Source: Christensenellaceae bacterium (GTDB lineage Bacteria; Bacillota; Clostridia; Christensenellales; Borkfalkiaceae). Taken from it: DNA of 64,000 nt. The stretch covers positions 1 to 64,000 of the forward strand of contig JALEKY010000024.1 in NCBI GenBank assembly GCA_022768945.1, given 5' to 3'. Positions 9,850 through 20,826 of the stretch are shown here, one piece after another. How positions within the stretch are numbered: the stretch's first letter is position 1; each line of letters begins with the position of its first letter. The notes beneath the pieces are model-generated. The model searched no databases, was not told the DNA's origin, and saw only the letters and a program-made list of their open reading frames with translations. The translations under genes and the position numbers were made by a program.

Positions 9850-10101
9850 ATGGATAAGAATCAAGTATTGACTGTTAACGGCGTTAATTCGGCGTCTATG
9901 ACGGGTGTAAAATCCGTCGATTGTTTCACGGGCGAAAGAATAAAACTGACTACGGAAACGGGAACTCTTACAATCAACGGGCAAAACCTTAAAATTAACG
10001 CGTTTACTACGGGCAGCGGTAATTTTTCCTGCACGGGAAATATATCTTCTCTGATTTTCGGAGGGGCGACGAAAAGCGTTCTCGGGAGGTTGTTTAAGTG
10101 A
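9850..10101 (+). CDS. yabP: Sporulation protein YabP
   Basis: LTVNGVNSASMTGVKSVDCFTGERIKLTTETGTLTINGQNLKI; followed by yabQ and divIC. Confidence 0.85.
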   Translation: MDKNQVLTVNGVNSASMTGVKSVDCFTGERIKLTTETGTLTINGQNLKINAFTTGSGNFSCTGNISSLIFGGATKSVLGRLFK

Positions 10102-10667
10102 CTTTTGTCGCGGACGGGCAAATAAGAAGTTTTTTTATTTGTTTTCTGACCGGTTTTTTAAGTTTGATTCCGTTCGTGGCGTTTTACGCGATAGGCGAGC
10201 TGTCCGAAAGGAAAATTACGTCGATAATATGCGATATAGGCGGTTTTTTATGTCTTTGCGGGCTGTATTTCGTCGCTGTTCGGCGTTTTATGCTGCCCGA
10301 AATCAGATTGTTTTCCGTTCTCGGAGTGTTTCTCGGGCTTTGTTTCTCTCGCGCAATTTTCAATAAACCGCTTGCAAAAGTCGTTAGAATATTGTATAAT
10401 ATTCTAAATAAAGTTAAAAGAAAGGTAAAATCGAATGGAAAAAGAAAGGGCGAAAAGGCTGGTAATATCCTCGGTCGCAACGGCGGTAGTGTTTCTCGTC
10501 GTGCTGATGACCGTCGCGGTTTACCAGATGATTTGTCTTACGCAACTAAACAAGGAGTACGAGAACCTTTGCAAGGAAGAGGAAAAACTCGAAGCCGAAC
10601 GCGAACAACTCGAGGACGGCATAGACCTTTGGCTTCAGGAATGGAAAGTGGAGGAAACCGCCCGTAA
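10098..10667 (+). CDS. yabQ: Spore cortex biosynthesis protein YabQ (C-terminal extent uncertain)
   Basis: Hydrophobic YabQ-like N-terminal part, position yabP-yabQ-divIC; ORF continues 233 bp out of frame through divIC. Confidence 0.7.
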   Translation: MTFVADGQIRSFFICFLTGFLSLIPFVAFYAIGELSERKITSIICDIGGFLCLCGLYFVAVRRFMLPEIRLFSVLGVFLGLCFSRAIFNKPLAKVVRILYNILNKVKRKVKSNGKRKGEKAGNILGRNGGSVSRRADDRRGLPDDLSYATKQGVREPLQGRGKTRSRTRTTRGRHRPLASGMESGGNRP

Positions 10668-10698
10668 ATACGGATACAAAAAGAAAGGTAATGAATAA
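10435..10698 (+). CDS. divIC: Septum formation initiator (DivIC/FtsB family)
   Basis: Single TM then coiled coil QLNKEYENLCKEEEKLEAEREQLEDG. Confidence 0.8.
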   Translation: MEKERAKRLVISSVATAVVFLVVLMTVAVYQMICLTQLNKEYENLCKEEEKLEAEREQLEDGIDLWLQEWKVEETARKYGYKKKGNE

Positions 10699-11605
10699 CG
10701 CTTTTTTAAGTTGTTCCGGCGGTTTCGCGGTGCTTGACGTCGGCTCGAATTCTGTTCGCGCCGGTATTTTCGTAAGCGGTAAACTCGTTTCGAGGACGTT
10801 AATTACGTCAAGGCTCGGAGAGGGCGTCGAAAACGGCGTTTTAAAGAGCGAGAGCATTTTGCGAACCGTGGCTGCGATTAAAGATCTTATCGGATTTGCA
10901 AAAGAAAAGGGCTCGGAGTATATTTGCGCTTTTGCGACCGAGGCTGTAAGACGTGCGGCAAACAAACCGGATTTTCTCTCAAAAGTAAAAGCGGAAACGG
11001 GGCTTGAAATCTGCGTTGTAAGCGGCGAAGACGAGGCTGAACTCGCTCTTACGGGCGCGTTAAACGGCGAGGACGGCACGGTTATAGACCTCGGCGGCGC
11101 AAGTACGGAGGTTGCCGTAAAACAGAACGGAAAGACCGTTTACGCTCATTCGCTCGGGCTCGGAGCGGTCATACTCAACGACCTTTGCGGAAGAGATAAG
11201 TGCCGTTTATCTCGGCTTATTTCGCAAAAAGTAGCAGAATACGGTGAAATCGCGCAATCCGAAAACGTTGTGGCGATAGGGGGAACGGCAACTTCGATTG
11301 CCGCGTATTTCTTAAAGTTGAAAGAGTATGATTCTAAAAAAATTCACGGAACGGTAATTTCTTTGACCGAACTTGCGTCGATAACGGACGAGCTTTTCGT
11401 AAAAGAGCCTGCCGAGATTTACGAAAATTCCTGCGTGGACAGAAAACGTGCGGAGATACTTTTCGGAGGAGCGTTGCTTTTGAAAGCCGTTGCGGAAAAG
11501 TGCGGGGCGAAGAAACTCGTTATAAGCGAAAGCGACAATCTCGAAGGGTTTTATATATTCGTTGCCCGTTCTTTAATAAAGCCCGAAATATTAAAAATTC
11601 AATAA
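10691..11605 (+). CDS. Ppx/GppA exopolyphosphatase family protein
   Basis: AVLDVGSNSVRAGIF...FATEAVRRA...VIDLGGASTEV...AIGGTATS. Confidence 0.85.
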   Translation: MNNAFLSCSGGFAVLDVGSNSVRAGIFVSGKLVSRTLITSRLGEGVENGVLKSESILRTVAAIKDLIGFAKEKGSEYICAFATEAVRRAANKPDFLSKVKAETGLEICVVSGEDEAELALTGALNGEDGTVIDLGGASTEVAVKQNGKTVYAHSLGLGAVILNDLCGRDKCRLSRLISQKVAEYGEIAQSENVVAIGGTATSIAAYFLKLKEYDSKKIHGTVISLTELASITDELFVKEPAEIYENSCVDRKRAEILFGGALLLKAVAEKCGAKKLVISESDNLEGFYIFVARSLIKPEILKIQ

Positions 11606-11679
11606 CAAACAGAGCGATTTTAAATCGCGAATAAACTAAAAACTTCTGTACAAAAGACGGAAGAACGGAATTTTATTAC

Positions 11680-12801
11680 ATGAAAACACTAAGAAAAACA
11701 TTGTATTGGATTCTTTTTGTCGTCGGAGTGTCCGGATTGATAGCCGCAGACGTTTTTTTTATAGGCAAGGCGTTTAAAACTTCGTTAAATTTGCCTCTCG
11801 CCATAACGTTATGCGTTGTCGGCGCGGTTGTTACCGTGTTTCTTGCGATAACTTTACATGAAATCGGACATATGATATTCGGGCTTATCGGAGGAATGGC
11901 GTTTCATTCGATCAGGCTCCCGTTTGTCACTCTGATAAAGCTGAACGGCAAAACCAAATTTATAAAAAATACCGAACGCGGCGTTCTCGGTATGTGCGAA
12001 ATGTACCCTAAAACAACGGTTAATCCCGAAAAATGCTTTGCTCTTCAGGCGTTCGGCGGACCGTTGGGCTCGTTTGTTTCGTTGTGCGTTTCTGCTGTGT
12101 TATTGCTTCTCGGCGGAATTATTAACGGTTACGTTACGTGTTTCTTCGGCGTAGCCGCGCCGCTGCTTTACGTGATTTTTCTGAATAACGCTTTTCCTTT
12201 GGAAATAGGCGGCGCGAAAACGGACGGCGCTCAGATCGCAGGATATTTCAAAAAAGATCCTTCTTTTCGGGTTCTGTCTGCCGCGTTGACGGCGCAAGGG
12301 TGTTATTATAGCGGCGTTTCACCGAAAGATTTACCGCACGAACTTCTCCACGACTTGCCCGTAATTCCCGAGGATGACCTTAATTACGTTTATTACCTTA
12401 ATAATCTTTATTTGTATAATCTCGACAGACGGGATTACGCCGGAGTCAGAGAAGTTCACGAAAGACTTCTTAGCGCGATGGAGTTTGTGCTGACTTCGGT
12501 AAGAGAACAGCTTACCTGCGATTTGTTTTTCGACTGTCTGTATATATGTCCGGACGAAAAATTCGTAATCGAAAACAAGGAAGACGTTTTTCGCTATTTA
12601 GGCGAGCACAACGATATTTACGCCGCGAGAATAAGGGGATATTATTACTTGTACGAAAACGATTTCGTTTCCGCTTTAAGGGAAGTTTCTCTCGCTCGCG
12701 AGCTGTATTCCGTTTATCCGCTCAAGGGGATTGCCGATATGGAAATTTCGCTGACGGATGACCTCGAAAATCTTATAGCCGAACGCAGCGTTTCGCTCTG
12801 A
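11680..12801 (+). CDS. M50-like site-2 protease-related membrane protein with C-terminal helical region
   Basis: HEIGH zinc motif in a TM segment (ITLHEIGHMIFGLIGG), NNAFPLEIGGAKTDGAQ. Confidence 0.6.
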   Translation: MKTLRKTLYWILFVVGVSGLIAADVFFIGKAFKTSLNLPLAITLCVVGAVVTVFLAITLHEIGHMIFGLIGGMAFHSIRLPFVTLIKLNGKTKFIKNTERGVLGMCEMYPKTTVNPEKCFALQAFGGPLGSFVSLCVSAVLLLLGGIINGYVTCFFGVAAPLLYVIFLNNAFPLEIGGAKTDGAQIAGYFKKDPSFRVLSAALTAQGCYYSGVSPKDLPHELLHDLPVIPEDDLNYVYYLNNLYLYNLDRRDYAGVREVHERLLSAMEFVLTSVREQLTCDLFFDCLYICPDEKFVIENKEDVFRYLGEHNDIYAARIRGYYYLYENDFVSALREVSLARELYSVYPLKGIADMEISLTDDLENLIAERSVSL

Positions 12802-12828
12802 CCGGCTGTGAATTTATTAATATATTAA

Positions 12829-12865
12829 AAAAGCCTCGTTTATCGCTTTTAAACGAGGCTTTTTG
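12829..12865 (+). terminator. Rho-independent terminator
   Basis: AAGCCTCGTTT...AAACGAGGCTTTTTG. Confidence 0.85.
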
Positions 12866-12881
12866 TTTGAAATCCCGTTGT

Positions 12882-13034
12882 TTAATTCGTATAAAACAGT
12901 TCGGAAGAACAGTAGGGACAAATCATCGCGTTTTTACTCGCGCACGATTTACATATCATCGCTCCGCAGTTTACGCAATTAATTAGGGTAGAACCGGTTA
13001 TTTCGCCTTTACAGCAAGAACATCTCACACTCAT
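12882..13034 (-). CDS. Small zinc-ribbon protein, 50 aa (absent from ORF track)
   Basis: MSVRCSCCKGEITGSTLINCVNCGAMICKSCASKNAMICPYCSSELFYTN; AAGGAGATGAAAAA RBS; four CxxC motifs. Confidence 0.7.
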   Translation of the reverse strand: MSVRCSCCKGEITGSTLINCVNCGAMICKSCASKNAMICPYCSSELFYTN

Positions 13035-13264
13035 TTTTTCATCTCCTTTATTACTTAAAAGCTCGTCTTATTTATTGCCGTTTCCGTTAAAAATTATTCG
13101 TAGGAAATTTCCTTTTTTAATTTATAAAAAACGCTTGCTTTTTATATGTTTTTTATGTTATAATCACCTTGTCAATTATATAATATATTTATAACAAGTA
13201 TATTATTATTACGTGCGCGCGCGTTGTCGCGGGCAAAACACTTTTATTCAGACTAAATAAGTGA

Positions 13265-15178
<1,914 letters not shown>

Positions 15179-15199
15179 TAAGGGGGAAGGTGCATAACG

Positions 15200-17785
15200 A
15201 TGGCTAAAAAAGAAAACAACTCCGCCCTTACCGCGGAATTTAAAGAGGTATTAAACAAAACGAACATAATCGATATAGAAGTCGAGCAGGAGATGAAGAA
15301 ATCGTTTATAGCTTACGCTATGGCGGTTAACGTTTCGAGAGCTATTCCGGACGTCAGAGACGGTCTTAAACCCGTTCACAGACGAATTCTCTACTCGATG
15401 CACGATATCGGTTTATATAACGAAAAACCGTATAAAAAATGCGCTACGATCGTCGGTGACGTTTTGGGTAAATTCCACCCGCACGGCGACAGCTCGGTTT
15501 ACGACGCGCTCGTTCGTCTCGCACAGGACTTTTCGATTAACTGTCCGCTCGTAGACGGTCACGGAAACTTCGGTTCCGTCGACGGAGATCCTCCGGCTGC
15601 TTACCGTTATACGGAAGCGAAAATGAGCAAACTCGCCGCGGAAATGCTTCGCGACATCGATAAGGAAACGGTAGACTTCTACCCGAACTTCGACGATACG
15701 AGAATGCAGCCTGCGGTACTCCCCGCAAGAATACCTAACCTTCTCGTAAACGGTTCGGACGGTATAGCCGTAGGTATGGCTACGAATATTCCGCCCCACA
15801 ATCTCGGAGAAGTAATCGACGGCGTTATCGCTCAGATGGACAACCCCGAAATTACGATAGACGAGCTTATCAATTATATTCAAGCTCCGGATTTCCCCAC
15901 GGGCGCGATTATAATGGGCAGAAACGGCATTAAACAGGCTTACAGAACGGGGCGCGGCAATATTATCATTCGCGCTAAAACGGAGATTGAAGAGTTTAAT
16001 AACGGCACGAGAAACCGCATTGTAGTTACAGAACTTCCTTATCAGGTAAACAAACAGAAGTTAATCGAAACGATTGCCGACTACGTTAAGGATAAAAAGC
16101 TCGAGGGAATTTCGGACATCAACGACGAATCCGACCGCAGCGGTATGAGAATCGTCATCGACGTAAAGAAGGATGCTAACGCGCAGGTTGTTCTTAACAG
16201 CTTGTTCAAGCATACAGACCTTCAGAAGTCGGACGGAATTATAATGCTCGCACTTGTCGACGGCGAACCCAAGACGCTCAATCTCAAACAGATTATCGAT
16301 TGCTATATAAGGCATCAGATCGACGTTATAACGAGAAGAACGCGTTACGACCTTGCAAAAACGGAAGAACGCGAACACATCATAAAAGGTCTTGTAATCG
16401 CGCTTGCGAACGTAGACGAAGTTATCGCGATAATCAGAAAGTCACTCGATAAAAACGAAGCATGCGCTAAGCTTATGTCGTCTTTCGAACTCGACGACAA
16501 GCAGGCAAACGCAATTCTCGAGATGAGATTGCAAAGACTTACTTCTCTCGAAGTCGAAAAACTCCGCGAAGAACTCGCAGAGCTCGACAGGCAGATTGCG
16601 GACTTTAAGGACATTCTCGCAAAACCCGAAAGAGTTCAGGCGATTATCAAACAGGACCTTACGGAAATCAAAGAGAAATACGCCGTTCCGAGAAAGACGG
16701 AAATTTCCACCGATCCGTTCGGCATAGAGGACGCCGACCTTATTCCGGTGGAAGACGTAGTCGTATCGATGACGCACTTCGGATACGTCAAGCGTTTGCC
16801 TGTTTCCGAATACCGCGCTCAACATCGCGGAGGCAGAGGCGTTACCGCGCATAAACCCAAAGAAGAGGACTTCGTCGAGAATATGTTCGTATGCTCCTCG
16901 CACGACGATATACTGTTCTTTACGAACTTCGGCAAGGTATACTGCATGAAAGCTTACTATATCCCCGAAGCGCAGAGAACGGCAAGGGGCAGAGCGGTAG
17001 TAAACCTCATTCAGATAGAAGACGGCGAAAGAGTTGCCGCTATGATACCCGCGAAAGAGGGCGGCGAAGGCTATATCGCGCTCGCAACGAAGAAGGGTTT
17101 GATTAAAAAGACCAAGCTTTCGGAATTTGCAAACATCAGAAAGACGGGTAAAATCGCAATCTCGATTAACGAGGGCGACGAGCTTATTGGCGTTCAGTTC
17201 ACGACCGGCGAAGACGAACTCATCGTCGCTTCGAGACAGGGCAAGTGCATAAGATTCAGCGAGACGGACGTTCGCGCTACGGGCAGAGATACGATGGGCG
17301 TACGCGCAATAGAGCTTGACGAAAACGATATACTCGTAGATCTTGCGGTCATCAAGCCGGGCGATCAGATTATAACCATTTCTTCCAACGGCTTCGGAAA
17401 GAGAAGCAGTACGGACGATTACAGATTGCAGAACCGCGGAGGTAAGGGTATAAAAGCCGGTATCTTCGACGAAAAGACGGGCTATCTCGTAAACCTTAAA
17501 GTTATCGATGAAAATCAGGACGTTATGCTTATTGCCGACACAGGCGTTACCATAAGAGTCAAGGCGGACGAAATTTCTATGATAGGCAGAAGCACGAAGG
17601 GCGTTCGTATAATGAAACTCGGAGAAGGAAATATCGCTTCAGTTGCTCTTGCTCCTCACGAGGACGAAGAGGAAACGGATGGCGAAGAAGAGGTTGTTTC
17701 GGACGAAACTACTTCAACCGAGGGAACCGAAGCTCCTTTCGAAGCTGACGCGGAGAATAACGGCGACGGCGAAACAAACGAATAA
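15200..17785 (+). CDS. gyrA: DNA gyrase subunit A
   Basis: SRAIPDVRDGLKPVHRRILYSM, HPHGDSSVYDALVRLAQDF; downstream of gyrB. Confidence 0.97.
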   Translation: MAKKENNSALTAEFKEVLNKTNIIDIEVEQEMKKSFIAYAMAVNVSRAIPDVRDGLKPVHRRILYSMHDIGLYNEKPYKKCATIVGDVLGKFHPHGDSSVYDALVRLAQDFSINCPLVDGHGNFGSVDGDPPAAYRYTEAKMSKLAAEMLRDIDKETVDFYPNFDDTRMQPAVLPARIPNLLVNGSDGIAVGMATNIPPHNLGEVIDGVIAQMDNPEITIDELINYIQAPDFPTGAIIMGRNGIKQAYRTGRGNIIIRAKTEIEEFNNGTRNRIVVTELPYQVNKQKLIETIADYVKDKKLEGISDINDESDRSGMRIVIDVKKDANAQVVLNSLFKHTDLQKSDGIIMLALVDGEPKTLNLKQIIDCYIRHQIDVITRRTRYDLAKTEEREHIIKGLVIALANVDEVIAIIRKSLDKNEACAKLMSSFELDDKQANAILEMRLQRLTSLEVEKLREELAELDRQIADFKDILAKPERVQAIIKQDLTEIKEKYAVPRKTEISTDPFGIEDADLIPVEDVVVSMTHFGYVKRLPVSEYRAQHRGGRGVTAHKPKEEDFVENMFVCSSHDDILFFTNFGKVYCMKAYYIPEAQRTARGRAVVNLIQIEDGERVAAMIPAKEGGEGYIALATKKGLIKKTKLSEFANIRKTGKIAISINEGDELIGVQFTTGEDELIVASRQGKCIRFSETDVRATGRDTMGVRAIELDENDILVDLAVIKPGDQIITISSNGFGKRSSTDDYRLQNRGGKGIKAGIFDEKTGYLVNLKVIDENQDVMLIADTGVTIRVKADEISMIGRSTKGVRIMKLGEGNIASVALAPHEDEEETDGEEEVVSDETTSTEGTEAPFEADAENNGDGETNE

Positions 17786-17799
17786 ATTCAATCGACAAT

Positions 17800-17836
17800 A
17801 AAAAAATCCGGGCGGGCAATACTCGCTCGGATTTTT
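17800..17836 (+). terminator. gyrA terminator
   Basis: AAAAATCCGGGCGGG...CTCGCTCGGATTTTT, GU-rich stem. Confidence 0.7.
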
Positions 17837-17848
17837 ACTTTAAAAATA

Positions 17849-17887
17849 AAAAAGTGCCGTTTTTCGCGTGTTATCGGCACTTTTTTG
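17849..17887 (+). terminator. Second hairpin terminator between convergent genes
   Basis: AAAGTGCCG...CGGCACTTTTTT. Confidence 0.7.
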
Positions 17888-17919
17888 TGTGAAAAAAACA
17901 AATAAAAACAAGAAATACT

Positions 17920-18519
17920 TTATTTTTTTGTCGATTTTTCGAGCGCAAACGGAGCTTTATCTTTCTCGGTGAGTTTGCGCACGGGCTTGCACGGATTGCC
18001 GAAAGCAAGGTGATAAGGCGGAATATCCTTCGTTACCACCGAGCCCGCGCCTATAACGCAGCATTCGCCTATCGTCACGCCGGGAAGAACTGTAACGTTA
18101 CCGCCGAACCAACAGTTATCGCCTATTTTTACAGGCGCGCTGTATTCGTAGCCTGTGTTTCTGTCCTCGGGTAGAAGCGGGTGAACAGGCGTGTAAATAG
18201 AACAATTCGGACCGATAAAAACGTTATCGCCTATCGTTACGGTATTCTCGTCTAGAACGCAGAAATTGAAATTCGCGTAAGAGTTCTTACCCATCGATAT
18301 ATGCGTTCCGAAGTCGAACTGAATAGGTCCTTGCAGATATACGCCTTCTCCGCGGTTCGGCATCAGTTCGTCCAGAATTTTATTTCGCGTTGCGGTATCG
18401 TGTTCGGGTGCGGAATTATACTTTTGGCAAAGTTCATGCGCTTTTTGTCTTTCTTCGGGCATATTATCCGCAAAAGGGTTATATAAAATTCCTCGGAACA
18501 TTTTTTCTTTTTCGGTCAC
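17920..18519 (-). CDS. Maltose/galactoside-type O-acetyltransferase (left-handed beta helix)
   Basis: Hexapeptide repeats, [36 protein letters not shown]-type motif; start near 18519 (GTG) or 18501 (ATG). Confidence 0.85.
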   Translation of the reverse strand: [199 protein letters not shown]

Positions 18520-18539
18520 TGCTTTTACTCGCTTGTAAT

Positions 18540-20327
18540 TCAGATTTTTTCGAAATCGCTCGCGCCGTGTTTGCAAAGTGGGCAAACGAAGTCTTCGGGC
18601 AGATTTTCGCCCTCGTAAATGTATCCGCAGACCTTGCAAACGTAGCCTTTTTTATTTTTCGTCTGCGGCTTTGGTTTTACGTTGTTTTGATAGTACGAAT
18701 AAGTCATCGAAGGCTCGTCGTTCAGAACGCGGGCTTCTGTCACGGAGCAGATAAACATACCGTGCGTTCCGAGGTCTACGTAATTTTCGACTTTCAAGGA
18801 CATGTAAGAGTTGATATAGTGAGGGAGATACACGAGTCCGTTGTCCGAACGAAGGGGAGAGCAGCCCTCGAATTTATTTACGTTTCTGCCGCTTTGGAAA
18901 CCGAATTTTTCAAAAACTTTGAAAGGCGCGCTTTCCGAAAGACAGTTTACGTTGAGTACTCCGGTATTTTTGATAACGTGGTAGGAATAGTTTTGTTTGT
19001 TTACTGTAACTGCAATGCGTTTCGGGTTGTCCGTAAGTTGCGAAACGGTGTTCACGATAAGCCCGTTGTCTTTATCTCCGTTTTTTGTTGTTACGACGTA
19101 CAATCCGTAGCCGATGTTGAATAACGCGCGGTTGTCGTTTTTGTTTTCGCTCGTTTCGGTTAAAGCCGAATATTCTTTGCAAAGTTCGCCCGCAAGCTCG
19201 TTGATTTGTTTAATGCTCGCTTCGTCCAAAGCCGAAATAATCTTTACTTCATTTTCGGCAAAAGTCACGTTTTTCGCGGAAGAAAGCATATTTTTCATAA
19301 CTTTCGCGGCTTGTGGAGCCCAGGATCCGTTCTCGATTAAAGCTACAGTTCTGTTTTGGAAATTCCTTTCCGTAAGGTGGTTTATAAATTCCTTCATAAA
19401 CGGGAAAATATCCGCGTTGTAAGTCGTGGTGGCGAGAACGAGTTTGCCGTAGCGGAAAGCGTCGGCAACTGCAAGCGCCATATCGCAGCGTGCGAGATTG
19501 TGCAAAACAACGTCTTTACAGCCGTTTGCTTTAAGTTTTTCGGCAAGCAGTGCTACCGCTTTTTCCGTGTTGCCGTAAACGGAAGTATAGCAAATCACAA
19601 TGCCGTCTTTCTCTACGGAATAGGACGACCAGGTGTTATACAGGTCGAGATAGTACCCGAGGTTCTCGGTAAGAATTTCGCCGTGAAGGGGGAGTATAGC
19701 CTGGATATCGAGCTGTGCTGCTTTCTTTAAAACGGATTGAACCTGCACGCCGTATTTTCCTACTATGCCGATGTAATATCTTGCCGCTTCGTCCGCCCAT
19801 TCTTCGTTTGCATTGAAACTTCCGAATTTTCCGAACCCGTCGGCGGAAAACAAAACTTTATCTTCTATAAGATAGGTCATTATTACTTCCGGCCAATGAA
19901 CCATCGGTGCATTTACAAAAGTAAGGGTTTTATTGCCGAGCGATAACGCGTCGCCCTCGGTTACTGTAATTCTTCTGTCTTCGTACGCGCTTCCGTAGAA
20001 GTTTTTCATCATCTCGAAAGCCTTTTTCGACGAAACGATTTTAGCTTCCGGGTAAGTTTCGGCAAACGCTTTGATATTTGCCGAGTGGTCGGGCTCCATA
20101 TGCTGTACGACGAGGTAGTCGGGCTTTCTTCCGTTCAGAGTCTTTTCGATTTTGTCGAGCCATTCGTGTTTGAACGCCGCGTCAACCGTATCCATAACGG
20201 CTATTTTATCGCCCGTTATTATATAAGAATTATAACACATTCCGCTTGGTACTTTATACTGACCTTCAAACAAATCCGTTTGAAAATCGTCAACTCCGAC
20301 ATAATATAAATTATCTTTGATTTTCAT
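18540..20327 (-). CDS. Flavodiiron protein with flavodoxin, flavin-reductase and rubredoxin domains
   Basis: HMEPDHS diiron motif, flavodoxin YTSVYGNTEKAV, flavin-reductase-like segment, C-terminal CKVCGYIYEG...CPLC rubredoxin. Confidence 0.85.
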   Translation of the reverse strand: MKIKDNLYYVGVDDFQTDLFEGQYKVPSGMCYNSYIITGDKIAVMDTVDAAFKHEWLDKIEKTLNGRKPDYLVVQHMEPDHSANIKAFAETYPEAKIVSSKKAFEMMKNFYGSAYEDRRITVTEGDALSLGNKTLTFVNAPMVHWPEVIMTYLIEDKVLFSADGFGKFGSFNANEEWADEAARYYIGIVGKYGVQVQSVLKKAAQLDIQAILPLHGEILTENLGYYLDLYNTWSSYSVEKDGIVICYTSVYGNTEKAVALLAEKLKANGCKDVVLHNLARCDMALAVADAFRYGKLVLATTTYNADIFPFMKEFINHLTERNFQNRTVALIENGSWAPQAAKVMKNMLSSAKNVTFAENEVKIISALDEASIKQINELAGELCKEYSALTETSENKNDNRALFNIGYGLYVVTTKNGDKDNGLIVNTVSQLTDNPKRIAVTVNKQNYSYHVIKNTGVLNVNCLSESAPFKVFEKFGFQSGRNVNKFEGCSPLRSDNGLVYLPHYINSYMSLKVENYVDLGTHGMFICSVTEARVLNDEPSMTYSYYQNNVKPKPQTKNKKGYVCKVCGYIYEGENLPEDFVCPLCKHGASDFEKI

Positions 20328-20356
20328 AAAAATAGGATTCCTTACTGTTTTCTTTG

Positions 20357-20385
20357 ATTATAACACAACGATAATTTTTTGTCAA
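20357..20385 (-). promoter_or_regulatory. Consensus sigma-A promoter of the flavodiiron gene
   Basis: TTGACA-17 bp-TATAAT on minus strand (20385..20357). Confidence 0.85.
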
Positions 20386-20454
20386 CAAGTTTAAAATATA
20401 TTCCGAACAAATATATTCCGGACTATTCCGGACGAAAAAATATAAGCGTAAAAT

Positions 20455-20500
20455 AAAAAACGGCTCACTTTTGCATAAAAGCAAAATGAGAAGCCGTTTG
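20455..20500 (-). terminator. Terminator of the YerC/ABC operon
   Basis: AAACGGCTTCTCATTTTGC...GCAAAAGTGAGCCGTTTTTT on minus strand. Confidence 0.75.
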
Positions 20501-20550
20501 ATTACTATGTTATTGTTAAATGATTTTATTGCGTTAATGTGCGAAAAAGG

Positions 20551-20826
20551 CTACTTTTTAAGAATAAGTCTGTATCCGTTTCCGTACTTTACGCATTTCG
20601 ATACGCGAGACAAAGTAGCCGACGATATTTCGGTTTCACGGGTGACCTGTTCGTATGTGTTGCCGTCAAGCAGAAGTTCAGCGGCTTTAAGTCTGCCTGC
20701 CATTGCCGAAATTTCGCCTATCGTGCAAAGGTCCTCAAAAAGTGCGCGAACTTCTTCGGGAGAGGAGAGAGAGGCTATAACCTCGTATAATCTTTTTTCT
20801 TCAGCTGATTTAAATTCGTTGTTCAT
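20551..20826 (-). CDS. YerC/YecD-type TrpR-family regulator
   Basis: VIASLSSPEEVRALFEDLCTIGEISAMAGRLKAAELLLDGNTYEQVTRETEISSATLSRVSKCVKYG. Confidence 0.85.
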   Translation of the reverse strand: MNNEFKSAEEKRLYEVIASLSSPEEVRALFEDLCTIGEISAMAGRLKAAELLLDGNTYEQVTRETEISSATLSRVSKCVKYGNGYRLILKK

